Assembly (NCBI GenBank): GCA_045615705.1
Contig: JAZLFH010000059.1
Coordinates: 1 to 64,000 of the forward strand
Source: JAZLFH01 sp045615705
Lineage (GTDB): Bacteria > Bacillota > Clostridia > UMGS1883
Length of the DNA stretch: 64,000 nucleotides
Reading direction: 5' to 3'
This document shows positions 7,437-19,021 of the stretch, in pieces. The first letter of the stretch is position 1. The number at the start of each line of letters is the position of its first letter. The notes beneath the pieces were generated by a model, which saw nothing but the letters and a program-made list of their open reading frames with translations, was not told where the DNA came from and searched no databases. Made by a program: the position numbers and the translations under genes.

Positions 7437-9002
7437 TTATTTTTCGACAATACAATGCACAAGGTAAGGCGATTGGGTATCCATCGCCTCTTTTGTTACT
7501 TTAAAAAGAGTATCTAAGTCAAAAACTTTTTTTGATTCAACCCCAAACGCCTTTGAAACAAGAGAAAAGTCAGGGTTATCCAAAAGGTCAAAACCGCCAT
7601 CGTACTTGTCATCATACCTTTTAACATCACGAAGCATTTCAAAGCCTTTGTTATCTATCAAAAATATCTTCAAATCAAGACCGAGCGATTTTAATGTTGC
7701 CATCTCCTGCACGGTCATTTGAAATCCTCCGTCTCCCGTTATCAAAATAACTCTTTTATTAGTTGCCAAAGATACTCCTATGGCACACGGAAGACCAAAT
7801 CCCATCGTCCCGAGTCCGCCCGATGAGATAAAACTTCTCGGTTTTTCTACCTTTAAAAGCCTTGCAGCGTACATTTGATGCATCCCGACATCGGTTACGA
7901 TTATAGAATCTTTATTATATTTTGCAATTTCGTAAATTATTGCTTCCGTGCAGTAGTCCTTTTGCACATCATCTTTTTTTCTTTTTATAATTGATTTTGT
8001 AAAGTCTTCCCACGCATTTTCTTTTACGAGCGGTAAAAGTTCTTTTATAAATTCCTCTGTGTCTGCTAAAACGCCGAGTGTTACCGGCATATTCTTTTCA
8101 AGTTCCGCATCGTCAATATCAACATGAATTATATTTCTTCCTTTTGCGTATTCTTTCGGATTTTCAAAAACTCTTTCGCTGAATCTTGTGCCGAAAGCAA
8201 TTAATGTATCGCACTCAAAAATGGCTTCGTTTGAAACGCTTCTGCCCCTGATTCCTGCCATTTGAACGGAATACGGAAGATTTTCGTCAACTGCACCTTT
8301 CCCCATAAGAGTTGTTGCTACCGGAACATTCATTTTATCAAGGAATTCTTTTAACACTCCGCTTAAAGATGCTTCAAGCGTTCCCCCGCCCAAAAGAATA
8401 CACGGTCTTTTTGAACTGTTGATAATCTTTGCAGCTTTTTTTGCCATGTCTGAAATGTCGCAAGATGTTGTTGTTTTATCATAGTTTTGAATTTTTTGAC
8501 TTTTTACTTCATCAACAAGTGCATTTTTTGTAATATCTATCAAAACAGGACCTTTTCTCCCGCTTGAAGCAATTTTAAAAGCCTGAGTCAATGCATTTTC
8601 TATCTCATCTGCACTTTTTACCAAAAATGTTGCCTTCGTAACAGGCGAAACAATCCCGGTAATGTCCGCTTCCTGGAATGCGTCTGTGCCGATATTTTTT
8701 GCTTCGGTCTGCCCCGTTATCGCAACAATCGGCGTAGAATCTATAAAGGCATCTGTAATCCCCGTTACAAGATTAGTAGCACCCGGTCCTGATGTAGCAA
8801 TAACTACGCCGGTCTTTCCGGTAGCACGGGCATATCCTTGTGCCATGTGGATACATCCCTGCTCATGTCGTGCCAAAATGTGTTTTATCGCAGATTTATG
8901 TATGCAATCGTAAAGAGGCATAACGGCATTACCCGGATATCCGAAAATTATATCCGAATTGTTTTTTAACAAAAATTGAATTATGCAGTCAGAACCTCTC
9001 AC
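7437..9002 (-). CDS. ilvB: acetolactate synthase large subunit (thiamine-diphosphate enzyme)
   Basis: A 521-residue ThDP enzyme joining two pyruvates to acetolactate, the first common step to valine and leucine. Seen: the activating Glu in LARHEQGC, the SGPGATNLVTGI block, a FAD-region core and the ThDP/Mg site GDGGFQMT...NKGF. Start GTG 9002 is chosen because GGAGG precedes it by 7 bases; the longer frame from 9020 contains that Shine-Dalgarno inside its coding part. No regulatory small subunit (ilvN) or other ilv gene is nearby, so a catabolic or orphan role, or a related ThDP enzyme such as a carboligase, is possible. Confidence 0.82.
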   Translation of the reverse strand: MRGSDCIIQFLLKNNSDIIFGYPGNAVMPLYDCIHKSAIKHILARHEQGCIHMAQGYARATGKTGVVIATSGPGATNLVTGITDAFIDSTPIVAITGQTEAKNIGTDAFQEADITGIVSPVTKATFLVKSADEIENALTQAFKIASSGRKGPVLIDITKNALVDEVKSQKIQNYDKTTTSCDISDMAKKAAKIINSSKRPCILLGGGTLEASLSGVLKEFLDKMNVPVATTLMGKGAVDENLPYSVQMAGIRGRSVSNEAIFECDTLIAFGTRFSERVFENPKEYAKGRNIIHVDIDDAELEKNMPVTLGVLADTEEFIKELLPLVKENAWEDFTKSIIKRKKDDVQKDYCTEAIIYEIAKYNKDSIIVTDVGMHQMYAARLLKVEKPRSFISSGGLGTMGFGLPCAIGVSLATNKRVILITGDGGFQMTVQEMATLKSLGLDLKIFLIDNKGFEMLRDVKRYDDKYDGGFDLLDNPDFSLVSKAFGVESKKVFDLDTLFKVTKEAMDTQSPYLVHCIVEK

Positions 9003-9110
9003 AAAATCGCCTCCACACATTTTTTATTATATCAGTTTTTTTGTTTCAGTCAATAAAAAACTCTTTTATTGTCGCTTTAAGTGTGCTATAATTTTTAAGG
9101 AGGCGTTTAT

Positions 9111-10145
9111 ATGAAAAAAATACTTACAGCATTTATTATTACTCTATTGGTTGTCGCAATAATTATAGGCGGATTTTTCTTTGGCAGAAATATGTGGCAC
9201 AAAAGCAGTACAACAACGGAAGTTTTTAATCCTGCTGAAGAAATTGAAGCAGAAGAGACGGAAAAAGAGCCGACATGGTCTGACAACAGAATCATCGCCG
9301 TTATGATAGATAACGATAACAAAGACTCTCGCCCCCACGCAGGAATTGAAGATGCATTTTTATTATACGAAATGTATGTCGAAGGTTCTGCAACCCGTAT
9401 TATGGCACTGTTTAAGGATGCAAATACCGAAAAAATCGGCCCCGTCCGTTCGTGCCGTCATTACTTTTTAGACTATGCAATGGATAACGGTGCAATCTAT
9501 GCTCACTGCGGACAAAGTCCCAACGGGCAAAAGGATTTGACGGCGTTTCAAATAAATAACATAAACGGTCTTTACTATGACGGAACAGTATTTTGGAGAG
9601 AACGAAAGTATAAAGGCGATTGGCATTCTCTCTATACGAGTATCAAAAACCTTACAAAGTGTGCCGAGGATAAAGGGTATAATTTAAAAAGCAGCGACAG
9701 AGCGTTTTCTTACTACTTCCCCGAAAAGAAATTTGAAGGTCGCTCTGCAACAGAAATTGTTCTTCCCTATGCAAGTTTTTATGCCGTCAGTTACAAATAC
9801 AACGAAGAAACAAACCTGTACGAAAGATACATAAATTCCGAAAAACACACAACACAAGCCGGAAAAGATTTAAAAGCAAGACAAATTATTATTCAGTTTG
9901 CAAAGAGTTACCCGATAGCGGGCGATACAAGTAACAGAATTCAACTTGAAACAGTAGGAAGCGGAGACGGATTCTTTATCTCGGACGGCGTTTGTGTTCC
10001 TATCAAGTGGCAAAGACAGTCAAGAACAAGCAAACTCAAATTCACCTTTGAAAACGGTGAGGAAGTTAAATTAAACTACGGCGGACAAACCTATGTAAAT
10101 GTCGTTTCGCCTTCGATGAATGTTTCAATTAAAGGCGAAGAATAA
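9111..10145 (+). CDS. DUF3048 (YerB-type) membrane-anchored protein
   Basis: A 344-residue exported protein with an N-terminal membrane anchor (about 3-25). An acidic linker follows, then the DUF3048 N-domain (AVMIDND, RPHAGIEDA, EKIGPVRSCR, YAHCGQSP) and a C-terminal domain around 230-340. The family is related to B. subtilis YerB, a lipoprotein of unknown function; here there is no lipobox Cys, so the N-terminus is probably an uncleaved anchor. AAGGAGG precedes the start. It is divergent from acetolactate synthase and ends at a bidirectional terminator shared with uvrC. Confidence 0.85.
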   Translation: MKKILTAFIITLLVVAIIIGGFFFGRNMWHKSSTTTEVFNPAEEIEAEETEKEPTWSDNRIIAVMIDNDNKDSRPHAGIEDAFLLYEMYVEGSATRIMALFKDANTEKIGPVRSCRHYFLDYAMDNGAIYAHCGQSPNGQKDLTAFQINNINGLYYDGTVFWRERKYKGDWHSLYTSIKNLTKCAEDKGYNLKSSDRAFSYYFPEKKFEGRSATEIVLPYASFYAVSYKYNEETNLYERYINSEKHTTQAGKDLKARQIIIQFAKSYPIAGDTSNRIQLETVGSGDGFFISDGVCVPIKWQRQSRTSKLKFTFENGEEVKLNYGGQTYVNVVSPSMNVSIKGEE

Positions 10146-10155
10146 ACCCTAAATT

Positions 10156-10198
10156 AAAAGGGATGTAAAAACAGTCGTTTTTACATCCCTTTTTTTGT
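10156..10198. terminator. bidirectional terminator between the DUF3048 gene and uvrC
   Basis: A perfect stem, AAGGGATGTAAAAAC with its complement around an AGTC loop (10158-10191), is flanked by T-runs on both strands. It overlaps the 3' end of uvrC. Its GGATGTAAAAA arm is nearly the same as the terminator at 307-342. Confidence 0.85.
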
Positions 10199-12016
10199 GT
10201 GAAAAAAGTCATATACTTTTTCTGCCGTGTCTTTTCCTATATCTTCTGCTTCTTTAAGTTCTTCAACTGTTGCATTTTTAATCTTTTCAATGCTCTTAAA
10301 GTGTTTAAGAAGTGCTTCTTTTCGTTTTTTCCCTATTCCTTCTATATCGTCAAGCACACTTTTCATACTCTTTTTTGCTCTCAGTTTCCTATGGTACTCT
10401 ATTGCAAAGCGGTGTGCCTCATCTTGAATGTTTGTTATCAAATTAAAAACGCTTTTGACAGGGTTTATCGCAATTTCGCCATCTAAAGAAACCAACGCTC
10501 TCGTGCGGTGGCGGTCATCTTTTATCATTGAATACACGGGAATGTCTATATTTAATTCTTCAAGAACCTTTTTTGCGGCGTTTAACTGATTTAATCCTCC
10601 GTCAATAAGAAGTAGGTCCGGAAGGTTTAAAAAGTGTGAATCTTTCTTTCTCTCTTCGTGGGTAAAACGCCTGTATATAGTCTCCCTCATACACCCTACA
10701 TCGTCCGCTCCCACGGTTTCCATTTTAAAATGTCGGTACTCCTTTTTTGCACTTTTTCCGTTCTCAAAAACAACCATAGATGCAACATTTTCGCTTCCTG
10801 CGGTATTTGAAATGTCATAGGCTTCTATCCTGTCAGGTATAACTTCAAGTCCCAAAAGTGATGCAAGTTCTATAAGAGAGTTTTTTTCTAATTTTCTTTT
10901 TATCTGTTCCGTCTTTTTTTGCTCAATAAAGTTTTTCGCATTTATTTGAGCCATATTAACAAGTTCTTTTTTTACGCCTCTTTTAGGGACGCTGACGATA
11001 ACCTTATTTCCTCGTTCTCTTTCAAGGTATTCGCAAAGTGCTTCCATTCCCTCAATCTCATGCGACAAAAGTATATTTTTCGGAATAAATGAGCCGTTTG
11101 TATAATACTGAGTAACAAATTCTTCAAGCGACCGGGCTTCATCCAAAACATCATAGTTTGAAATGTCAAACGAATTTCTTCCAAGCATCTTCCCGCCTCG
11201 AATAAAAAACACCTCAACACACGAAAGCGAATCCACAGCACAAATCGAAAATACATCGGTATCATCGTCTTTTGCCGAGATTACCTTTTGACTTTCGTTC
11301 AAATGCTTAACCGACAGGTACTTGTCCCTTAAATCCGCTGCTGTTTCAAAATCTTCACGAGAAGATGCTTCAAGCATCTTTCTTTCAAGTTCTTTTGAAA
11401 GTGCTGCCCCATCACCGCTTAAAAACTTATCTATATCCAAAAACAGTTTTCTATACTCTTTAGGGTCAATTTTTCCCGTACACGGTGCTATACACTTTCC
11501 CATATAGTGATAAAGACACGGACGACTTTTTCCTATATCTCTCGGGAAAGTTTTGTTACAATGCTGAATTCTGAAAATGTTTTTCAAAAGCTCCATTGTG
11601 CCTTTTACCGAAAATCCGCTCGGATAAGGTCCGAAATACTTTGCTCCGTCCTTTTCAATCTTTCTCACATACTGCATTTTCGGATACTCTTCATTCAGCG
11701 TAAGTTTCACATACGGATAATTTTTATCGTCTTTGAGCATTATGTTGTACTTCGGGCGGTGCTTTTTTATTAAATTGCATTCCAAAACCAATGCTTCAAG
11801 TTCACTTTGACATATTATATACTCAAATGAATCTATACAGGATACCATTTTTAATGTCTTTAAATTGTGATTTTTAGGTGAGTGAAAATACTGCCTTACA
11901 CGGTTTTTCAGTGATTTTGCCTTGCCTACATAAATTATTACTCCATCCTTATCGTGCATTATATACACTCCGGGCTTGGACGGAAGTTTTTTAAGTTGTT
12001 CTTCAAAATTTTTCAT
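10181..12016 (-). CDS. uvrC: UvrABC excinuclease subunit C
   Basis: A 611-residue nucleotide-excision-repair nuclease subunit that makes both incisions around a UvrB-bound lesion. Domains in order: GIY-YIG (KPGVYIMHDKDGVIIYVGKA, about 12-31), a Cys-containing middle region, a UvrB-interaction motif near 200-240 (DFETAADLRDKYL), an RNase H-like C-domain (EAYDISNTAGS, LLIDGG) and a terminal helix-hairpin-helix (IEGIGKKRKEALLKHF). Full length. Start ATG 12016 has GGAGA before it; a TTG four codons upstream lies inside the Shine-Dalgarno. The HPr gene lies upstream on the same strand but is separated by a terminator. Confidence 0.96.
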   Translation of the reverse strand: MKNFEEQLKKLPSKPGVYIMHDKDGVIIYVGKAKSLKNRVRQYFHSPKNHNLKTLKMVSCIDSFEYIICQSELEALVLECNLIKKHRPKYNIMLKDDKNYPYVKLTLNEEYPKMQYVRKIEKDGAKYFGPYPSGFSVKGTMELLKNIFRIQHCNKTFPRDIGKSRPCLYHYMGKCIAPCTGKIDPKEYRKLFLDIDKFLSGDGAALSKELERKMLEASSREDFETAADLRDKYLSVKHLNESQKVISAKDDDTDVFSICAVDSLSCVEVFFIRGGKMLGRNSFDISNYDVLDEARSLEEFVTQYYTNGSFIPKNILLSHEIEGMEALCEYLERERGNKVIVSVPKRGVKKELVNMAQINAKNFIEQKKTEQIKRKLEKNSLIELASLLGLEVIPDRIEAYDISNTAGSENVASMVVFENGKSAKKEYRHFKMETVGADDVGCMRETIYRRFTHEERKKDSHFLNLPDLLLIDGGLNQLNAAKKVLEELNIDIPVYSMIKDDRHRTRALVSLDGEIAINPVKSVFNLITNIQDEAHRFAIEYHRKLRAKKSMKSVLDDIEGIGKKRKEALLKHFKSIEKIKNATVEELKEAEDIGKDTAEKVYDFFHTKKGM

Positions 12017-12065
12017 ATAATTCTCCAATTAGTTTAAAGAAATGTGATATCTATATAAATGATAA

Positions 12066-12098
12066 CAAAAAAAGGACTGTTTTAACAGTCCTTATAAA
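12066..12098 (-). terminator. terminator after ptsH
   Basis: The hairpin AAGGACTG-TTTTAA-CAGTCCTT is followed on the minus strand by a run of T. It lies just past the HPr gene and before uvrC. Confidence 0.85.
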
Positions 12099-12106
12099 GA
12101 ATACAA

Positions 12107-12370
12107 TTACTCAGAAAAATCAGACTCTACAAGGTCTGTCAATTCATTAACTGCACTTTCCTCGTCCTCGCCTTCTGCGATAAGACTGATTGATGTCCCC
12201 CGTGTAACTCCGAGTGAAAGAACACCCAAAAGGCTTTTTGCGTTAACGCGTCTGCCGTCCTTTTCCACCCATATGTTGGATTTGAACTCATTGGCTTTCT
12301 GTATAAAAAATGTTGCGGGTCTTGAATGAAGACCTACTTGATTTAAAACGGCAATCTCTTTGGAAATCAT
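12107..12370 (-). CDS. ptsH: HPr-family phosphocarrier protein
   Basis: An 87-residue HPr fold protein. It keeps the phosphorylated His in GLHSRPATFF (position about 15) and the regulatory Ser in NAKSLLGVLSLG (about 46). This fits a PTS phosphocarrier that can also be Ser-phosphorylated by HPr kinase for catabolite control; Crh, the His-less paralogue, is excluded by His15. GGAGG precedes the ATG and a promoter (TTGACG-17-TATTAT, 12414-12442) lies upstream. No PTS enzyme genes are adjacent. A second HPr elsewhere in the genome cannot be ruled out. Confidence 0.88.
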   Translation of the reverse strand: MISKEIAVLNQVGLHSRPATFFIQKANEFKSNIWVEKDGRRVNAKSLLGVLSLGVTRGTSISLIAEGEDEESAVNELTDLVESDFSE

Positions 12371-12413
12371 AACGCTTCCTCCACAAAATTATATTCTAAC
12401 AATTACTCTATAT

Positions 12414-12442
12414 ATAATAATACAAATATTTCTATTCGTCAA
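12414..12442 (-). promoter_or_regulatory. promoter of ptsH
   Basis: Minus strand: TTGACG (12437-12442), 17-bp spacer, TATTAT (12414-12419). The rest of 12371-12535 is AT-rich with no gene seen. Confidence 0.6.
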
Positions 12443-12535
12443 CTATATATTTTATGAAAAACGCCTTGTAATGTTAATAAATTTTGTGCAAAATCACAAC
12501 AAATATTTATTTTTTCTTTCTTTTTTGCCATCTGA

Positions 12536-13063
12536 TTACATATTTCCAAAGAATATCCTTGTAAAAAAGCAAGACAAAACTATACAGGTAAAATCTGCGC
12601 AAAGTGCCGAAAAAAGTGTATATCGTGTGTTTTTTACATGAGTTGCCCCATAGTAAAGCCCCATAGTATAAAGGGTTGTTTCACTGCTCCCCATAATTAC
12701 TGATGCAATTTTACCGACAAGCCCGTCCGGTCCATGATTTTCAAAAATGCTTCGTGCTACCGCACTTGCCGCTCCGCCCGATACGGGTCGCATAATTGCT
12801 AACGGTATAATTTCCTTCGGGATATTTAAAATTCTTCCGACAGGTTCCAAAAAATTTGAAAACGCTTCAAGCACTCCCGATGCACGAAGCATTTCAATAG
12901 ACACGATAAGCCCTATTAACGAAGGAAATATTTCAATCATATTGTACAGTGCGTTTTTCCCGCCTTTTGTAAAAGTTTCAAACACCGAAACTTTTTTTAC
13001 GAGTGCCGTAATTACTATTGCAGCCAAAAAGACAGGTATCGCAAAGACCGAAAGGTTATTCAT
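12536..13063 (-). CDS. spmB: spore maturation protein B
   Basis: A 175-residue membrane protein with several hydrophobic spans and the nucleoside-transporter-gate type motif IMRPVSGGAASAVA plus IMGSSETTLYTMGLYYG, as in SpmB. In Bacillus and Clostridium, SpmA and SpmB act in the forespore during core dehydration and heat resistance. It overlaps the 3' end of spmA by 8 bases. The presence of the pair implies that the organism forms endospores. Confidence 0.93.
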   Translation of the reverse strand: MNNLSVFAIPVFLAAIVITALVKKVSVFETFTKGGKNALYNMIEIFPSLIGLIVSIEMLRASGVLEAFSNFLEPVGRILNIPKEIIPLAIMRPVSGGAASAVARSIFENHGPDGLVGKIASVIMGSSETTLYTMGLYYGATHVKNTRYTLFSALCADFTCIVLSCFFTRIFFGNM

Positions 13064-13634
13064 TTCTTGCCCCCAACACTTTTGATAGTATTATTGCCAC
13101 AAGTATTGCACAAATGCTCGTAAGCCATACAACCGAAAGAATTTCCGTGGGATTTTTGCTGTTAAACTCCGAGCGAAGTGCAAAAACATTTGTCGGAATG
13201 AGTTGTATTGATGCGGTGTTTATCACAACAAACATACACATATCCTTTGAGGCGGTTTTGCTTTGCTTGTTTTGTCTGTCCAGTTCTCTCATTGCCGAAA
13301 TTCCGAGCGGCGTTGCAGCATTGCCCATTCCGAAAATATTGGCAGTGATATTTGCCACTATGTACTCCATCGCTTTTTTGTCTTTTTGTGCCTCTTTAAA
13401 TAAAAGTTTTGTAACAGGAGAAATAATTCTGCCTACAAAGTCAATTATTCCCGAACTTTTTGCTATTTCCATAATCCCCGACCAAAAGCACATTACCCCC
13501 AATAGTACAAGAGATAACTCAACTCCGCTTTTTGCCCCGTTCATAACGGCATCACTGACTGCTTTTGCACCGCCTGTAACAAACGAATACAATACAGACA
13601 CAACAATAAATCCCGACCAAATATAATTTATCAT
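13056..13634 (-). CDS. spmA: spore maturation protein A
   Basis: A 192-residue membrane protein with the SpmA/gate-domain signatures GVMCFWSGIMEIA, ANIFGMGNAATPLGI and NTASIQLIPTNV. It works with SpmB in spore core dehydration. It is first in a two-gene operon with an AGAGGT Shine-Dalgarno. No clear sigma-A promoter is visible upstream, which is compatible with control by a sporulation sigma factor. That point is inference. Confidence 0.93.
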   Translation of the reverse strand: MINYIWSGFIVVSVLYSFVTGGAKAVSDAVMNGAKSGVELSLVLLGVMCFWSGIMEIAKSSGIIDFVGRIISPVTKLLFKEAQKDKKAMEYIVANITANIFGMGNAATPLGISAMRELDRQNKQSKTASKDMCMFVVINTASIQLIPTNVFALRSEFNSKNPTEILSVVWLTSICAILVAIILSKVLGARNE

Positions 13635-13690
13635 TTTTGACCTCTTTTTGTTAAATATTTATATTTTTTGTCATTTTTTTCAAATTTTTG

Positions 13691-13719
13691 TTGACTTAAT
13701 AGGTGCATAATGGTAAAAT
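13691..13719 (+). promoter_or_regulatory. sigma-A promoter of the AbrB-type gene
   Basis: TTGACT (13691-13696), 17-bp spacer, TAAAAT (13714-13719), 28 bases before the coding start. Confidence 0.7.
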
Positions 13720-13746
13720 CTTGTAAGGCAAAGGAGGGTAAGACTA

Positions 13747-13986
13747 ATGAAAGCAACGGGCATGGTTCGTAAAGTTGACGAACTGGGAAGAGTTGTTCTT
13801 CCGATTGAACTTCGCAGGACTCTTGATATTGATGTTAAAGATCCATTAGAAATCTATGTTGACGATGATTGTATTATACTTAAAAAGTATGAACCGGCAT
13901 GCATTTTCTGTGGTCGTGCAGATGATGTCCATATCTTTAAAGGCAAGAATATTTGTCGTTCTTGCATAAATGAACTGGGTAAGTAA
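13747..13986 (+). CDS. AbrB-family transition-state regulator with a four-cysteine C-terminus
   Basis: A 79-residue DNA-binding protein. Residues 1-50 form the swapped-hairpin AbrB domain (RKVDELGRVVLPIELRRTL). The C-terminal 30 residues carry two CxxC pairs (CIFCG and CRSC), which look like a small zinc knuckle; classic B. subtilis AbrB lacks this. Dimeric AbrB proteins repress growth-phase and sporulation genes. It is monocistronic, with its own promoter, an AAAGGAGG Shine-Dalgarno and a following terminator (13999-14038). Zn binding is inferred from the cysteines. Confidence 0.88.
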   Translation: MKATGMVRKVDELGRVVLPIELRRTLDIDVKDPLEIYVDDDCIILKKYEPACIFCGRADDVHIFKGKNICRSCINELGK

Positions 13987-13998
13987 TATAAAATATGA

Positions 13999-14038
13999 TG
14001 TAATATGCTGTTTTTCTAGTTTATTACATCTTTTTTTT
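13999..14038 (+). terminator. terminator of the AbrB-type gene
   Basis: GATGTAATA pairs with TATTACATC across a long loop and is followed by nine T. Confidence 0.75.
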
Positions 14039-14049
14039 TAAGAAATTTA

Positions 14050-14078
14050 TTGCAATGCATAAATTATTATTATATAAT
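14050..14078 (+). promoter_or_regulatory. sigma-A promoter of nfnA-nfnB-gdhA
   Basis: TTGCAA (14050-14055), 17-bp spacer, TATAAT (14073-14078). Transcription would begin near 14085, which rules out an upstream in-frame ATG at 14055 as the nfnA start. Confidence 0.75.
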
Positions 14079-14108
14079 AATAACATTATTTTTATGGAGG
14101 TGGAGTCG

Positions 14109-17689
<3,581 letters not shown>

Positions 17690-17710
17690 GGTTGTAACTT
17701 AAAAAAGAGT

Positions 17711-17760
17711 AAGAAGCCGAGAGATGTTTTCGTTTTTGAAAGTTTCTCTCGGCTTATGTT
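17711..17760 (+). terminator. terminator of nfnAB-gdhA
   Basis: AAGCCGAGAGA pairs with TCTCTCGGCTT across a 20-base loop, followed by a T-rich stretch. Confidence 0.7.
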
Positions 17761-17831
17761 TACCTTTCGATAAAAAAGGCAAGGTTTTGTTTTACTTTTT
17801 GATATACTTTTTTCAGTTCCTTTTTATCAAG

Positions 17832-17860
17832 TTGACACAAGTAAACTTTTTTGGTATAAT
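17832..17860 (+). promoter_or_regulatory. consensus sigma-A promoter before the TM1266-family gene
   Basis: TTGACA (17832-17837), exactly 17 bases, TATAAT (17855-17860): a perfect consensus promoter, with a start point near 17867. Confidence 0.85.
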
Positions 17861-17866
17861 TTAAGC

Positions 17867-17974
17867 AACCTGACATAAAGAGCAATCTGATTGAAAGGGC
17901 ATATTTTATTTAGTTTTACGATGAAATTGTGCCCTTCTGCACAATTTTTTTATATTAAGGAGAAAAAGTTTTAT
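17867..17974 (+). promoter_or_regulatory. attenuator-like leader with alternative terminator and antiterminator
   Basis: The ~108-nt leader has an intrinsic terminator (ATTGTGC 17926-17932, loop CCTTCT, GCACAAT 17939-17945, then seven U). AAGGGCA (17895-17901) is complementary to TGCCCTT (17930-17936), which overlaps both the 5' arm and the loop of the terminator. The two structures exclude each other, as in riboswitches or peptide/protein-controlled attenuators. No known aptamer was recognised. Confidence 0.6.
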
Positions 17975-18220
17975 ATGGAAACAAAAGTAGCGGTAATAAG
18001 TATCATTTTAAGTGAGAGCAGTTATGCCGACAAACTAAACAGTTTGCTTCACAGTTATCGAGATTACATAATAGGTCGAATGGGTCTTCCGTATTCAAAA
18101 AAAGATGTCAATATTATTTGCATTGCACTTGATGCTCCGCAGGATGTAATCTCTGCTTTGGCAGGAAAACTCGGAAACATTTCAAGTGCAACTGTTAAAA
18201 CCTCAATTATTAATGCATAA
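17975..18220 (+). CDS. TM1266-family (iron-only hydrogenase system regulator-like) small protein
   Basis: An 81-residue protein of ACT-like/NikR-C-like fold type. It starts METKVAVISIIL and has DYIIGRMGLPYSKKDVNIIC followed by a C-terminal alpha/beta unit ending in AGKLGNISSATVKT. This matches the family annotated as putative iron-only hydrogenase system regulators (TM1266). Such proteins lack a DNA-binding domain and probably sense a small ligand. AAGGAG precedes the ATG. No hydrogenase or hydEFG gene is in the window; its nearest partner is the ECF S component 180 bases downstream. The role is unproven. Confidence 0.78.
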   Translation: METKVAVISIILSESSYADKLNSLLHSYRDYIIGRMGLPYSKKDVNIICIALDAPQDVISALAGKLGNISSATVKTSIINA

Positions 18221-18319
18221 AAATTCTCGCAAAACAAGTTAATTCTTCTTTTGTGAGTTTTAAAAATTAAATTTCTGACGGGGAAGTTTTTCTGACTCGC
18301 AAGAAAGGAGGCATTTTTA

Positions 18320-18355
18320 TGAAAGAAATGCTTATTTTTAAACCTACCGGTTAAT
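18320..18355 (+). CDS. possible 11-codon leader peptide
   Basis: A strong AAAGGAGG (18304-18311) stands before ATG 18320. The reading frame is MKEMLIFKPTG and then TAA. The stretch GCATTT...AAATGC around the start can form a small hairpin, and GGGAA before it can pair with TTCCC after it. It lies in the 181-base gap between the TM1266-type gene and the S component. It may be a regulatory peptide, or only a chance frame behind a purine-rich sequence. Confidence 0.35.
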
Positions 18356-18401
18356 TTCCCTTTTATGTACATATCATAATTAAGATAAGGTGGTTTATAA
18401 A

Positions 18402-18944
18402 ATGAAAATCAAAACTTCAAAAATAGCCTTGGGCGGACTTTTGTACGCAATAATAATTATCATGCAACTTTTAAAAAACATATCTGCATTTATCTCAGGT
18501 CCTGTTATAAATGCGGCACTTGTAATTGCTGCTCTTGAACTTGGTTTAGTTTGCGGAATATCTTATTGTGTTTTAGTTCCGCTTACATCACTTTTGTTCG
18601 CTCCCGCATCACCAATGACTGCACTTACAAGCCTTACAAACGGTTTTACCCTTCCCGTAATCATTATCGGAAATATTATTTTTGTGCTTTCGGCATACTT
18701 AGGGAAAAAACACGGATATAAGTTTTTTGTACCAAGTCTTCTCCTGGGTTCGGTTTTAAAGTGGCTCTTTATGTGGGGCTGTGCAGACCTTGTGATAAAA
18801 CCTCTGTTTTCGGAAAACTTAGGGAAAATGGTAGCCGTAGTAAACAAGATTTTCTCTACATTACAACTTTATTCGGGACTTTTGAGCATTATCCTTATCA
18901 TACCGCTTGTAAAAATGCTTGATAAAATGAGTAAAAAAGAATAA
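18402..18944 (+). CDS. ECF transporter S component of unknown substrate
   Basis: A 180-residue integral membrane protein with about six spans. It begins KIALGGLLYAIIIIMQ, and the helix-1 pattern SGPVINAALVIAA and the size are typical of ECF S components (ThiW/FolT-like group). No T or ATPase gene is adjacent, so it would use a shared group II ECF module. The ligand cannot be told from sequence. ATG 18402 is preferred over an in-frame GTG at 18390, which lies within the AAGGTGG Shine-Dalgarno. A bidirectional terminator follows. Confidence 0.75.
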   Translation: MKIKTSKIALGGLLYAIIIIMQLLKNISAFISGPVINAALVIAALELGLVCGISYCVLVPLTSLLFAPASPMTALTSLTNGFTLPVIIIGNIIFVLSAYLGKKHGYKFFVPSLLLGSVLKWLFMWGCADLVIKPLFSENLGKMVAVVNKIFSTLQLYSGLLSIILIIPLVKMLDKMSKKE

Positions 18945-18977
18945 CTTTTGTCCTTCAAAAAATACTTAAATTCACTA

Positions 18978-19012
18978 TCAAAAAAGACTTCCTTTCGGAA
19001 GTCTTTTTTGAT
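18978..19012. terminator. bidirectional terminator
   Basis: AAAAAAGACTTCC-TTTC-GGAAGTCTTTTTT lies between the convergent S-component and GGGtGRT genes, with A/T runs on both sides. Confidence 0.9.
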
Positions 19013-19021
19013 GCATATATA

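Noticed and set aside
17690..17831. Additional gene between gdhA and the TM1266-type gene
   Set aside because: Only a terminator and AT-rich promoter DNA are seen; no frame with a start signal.
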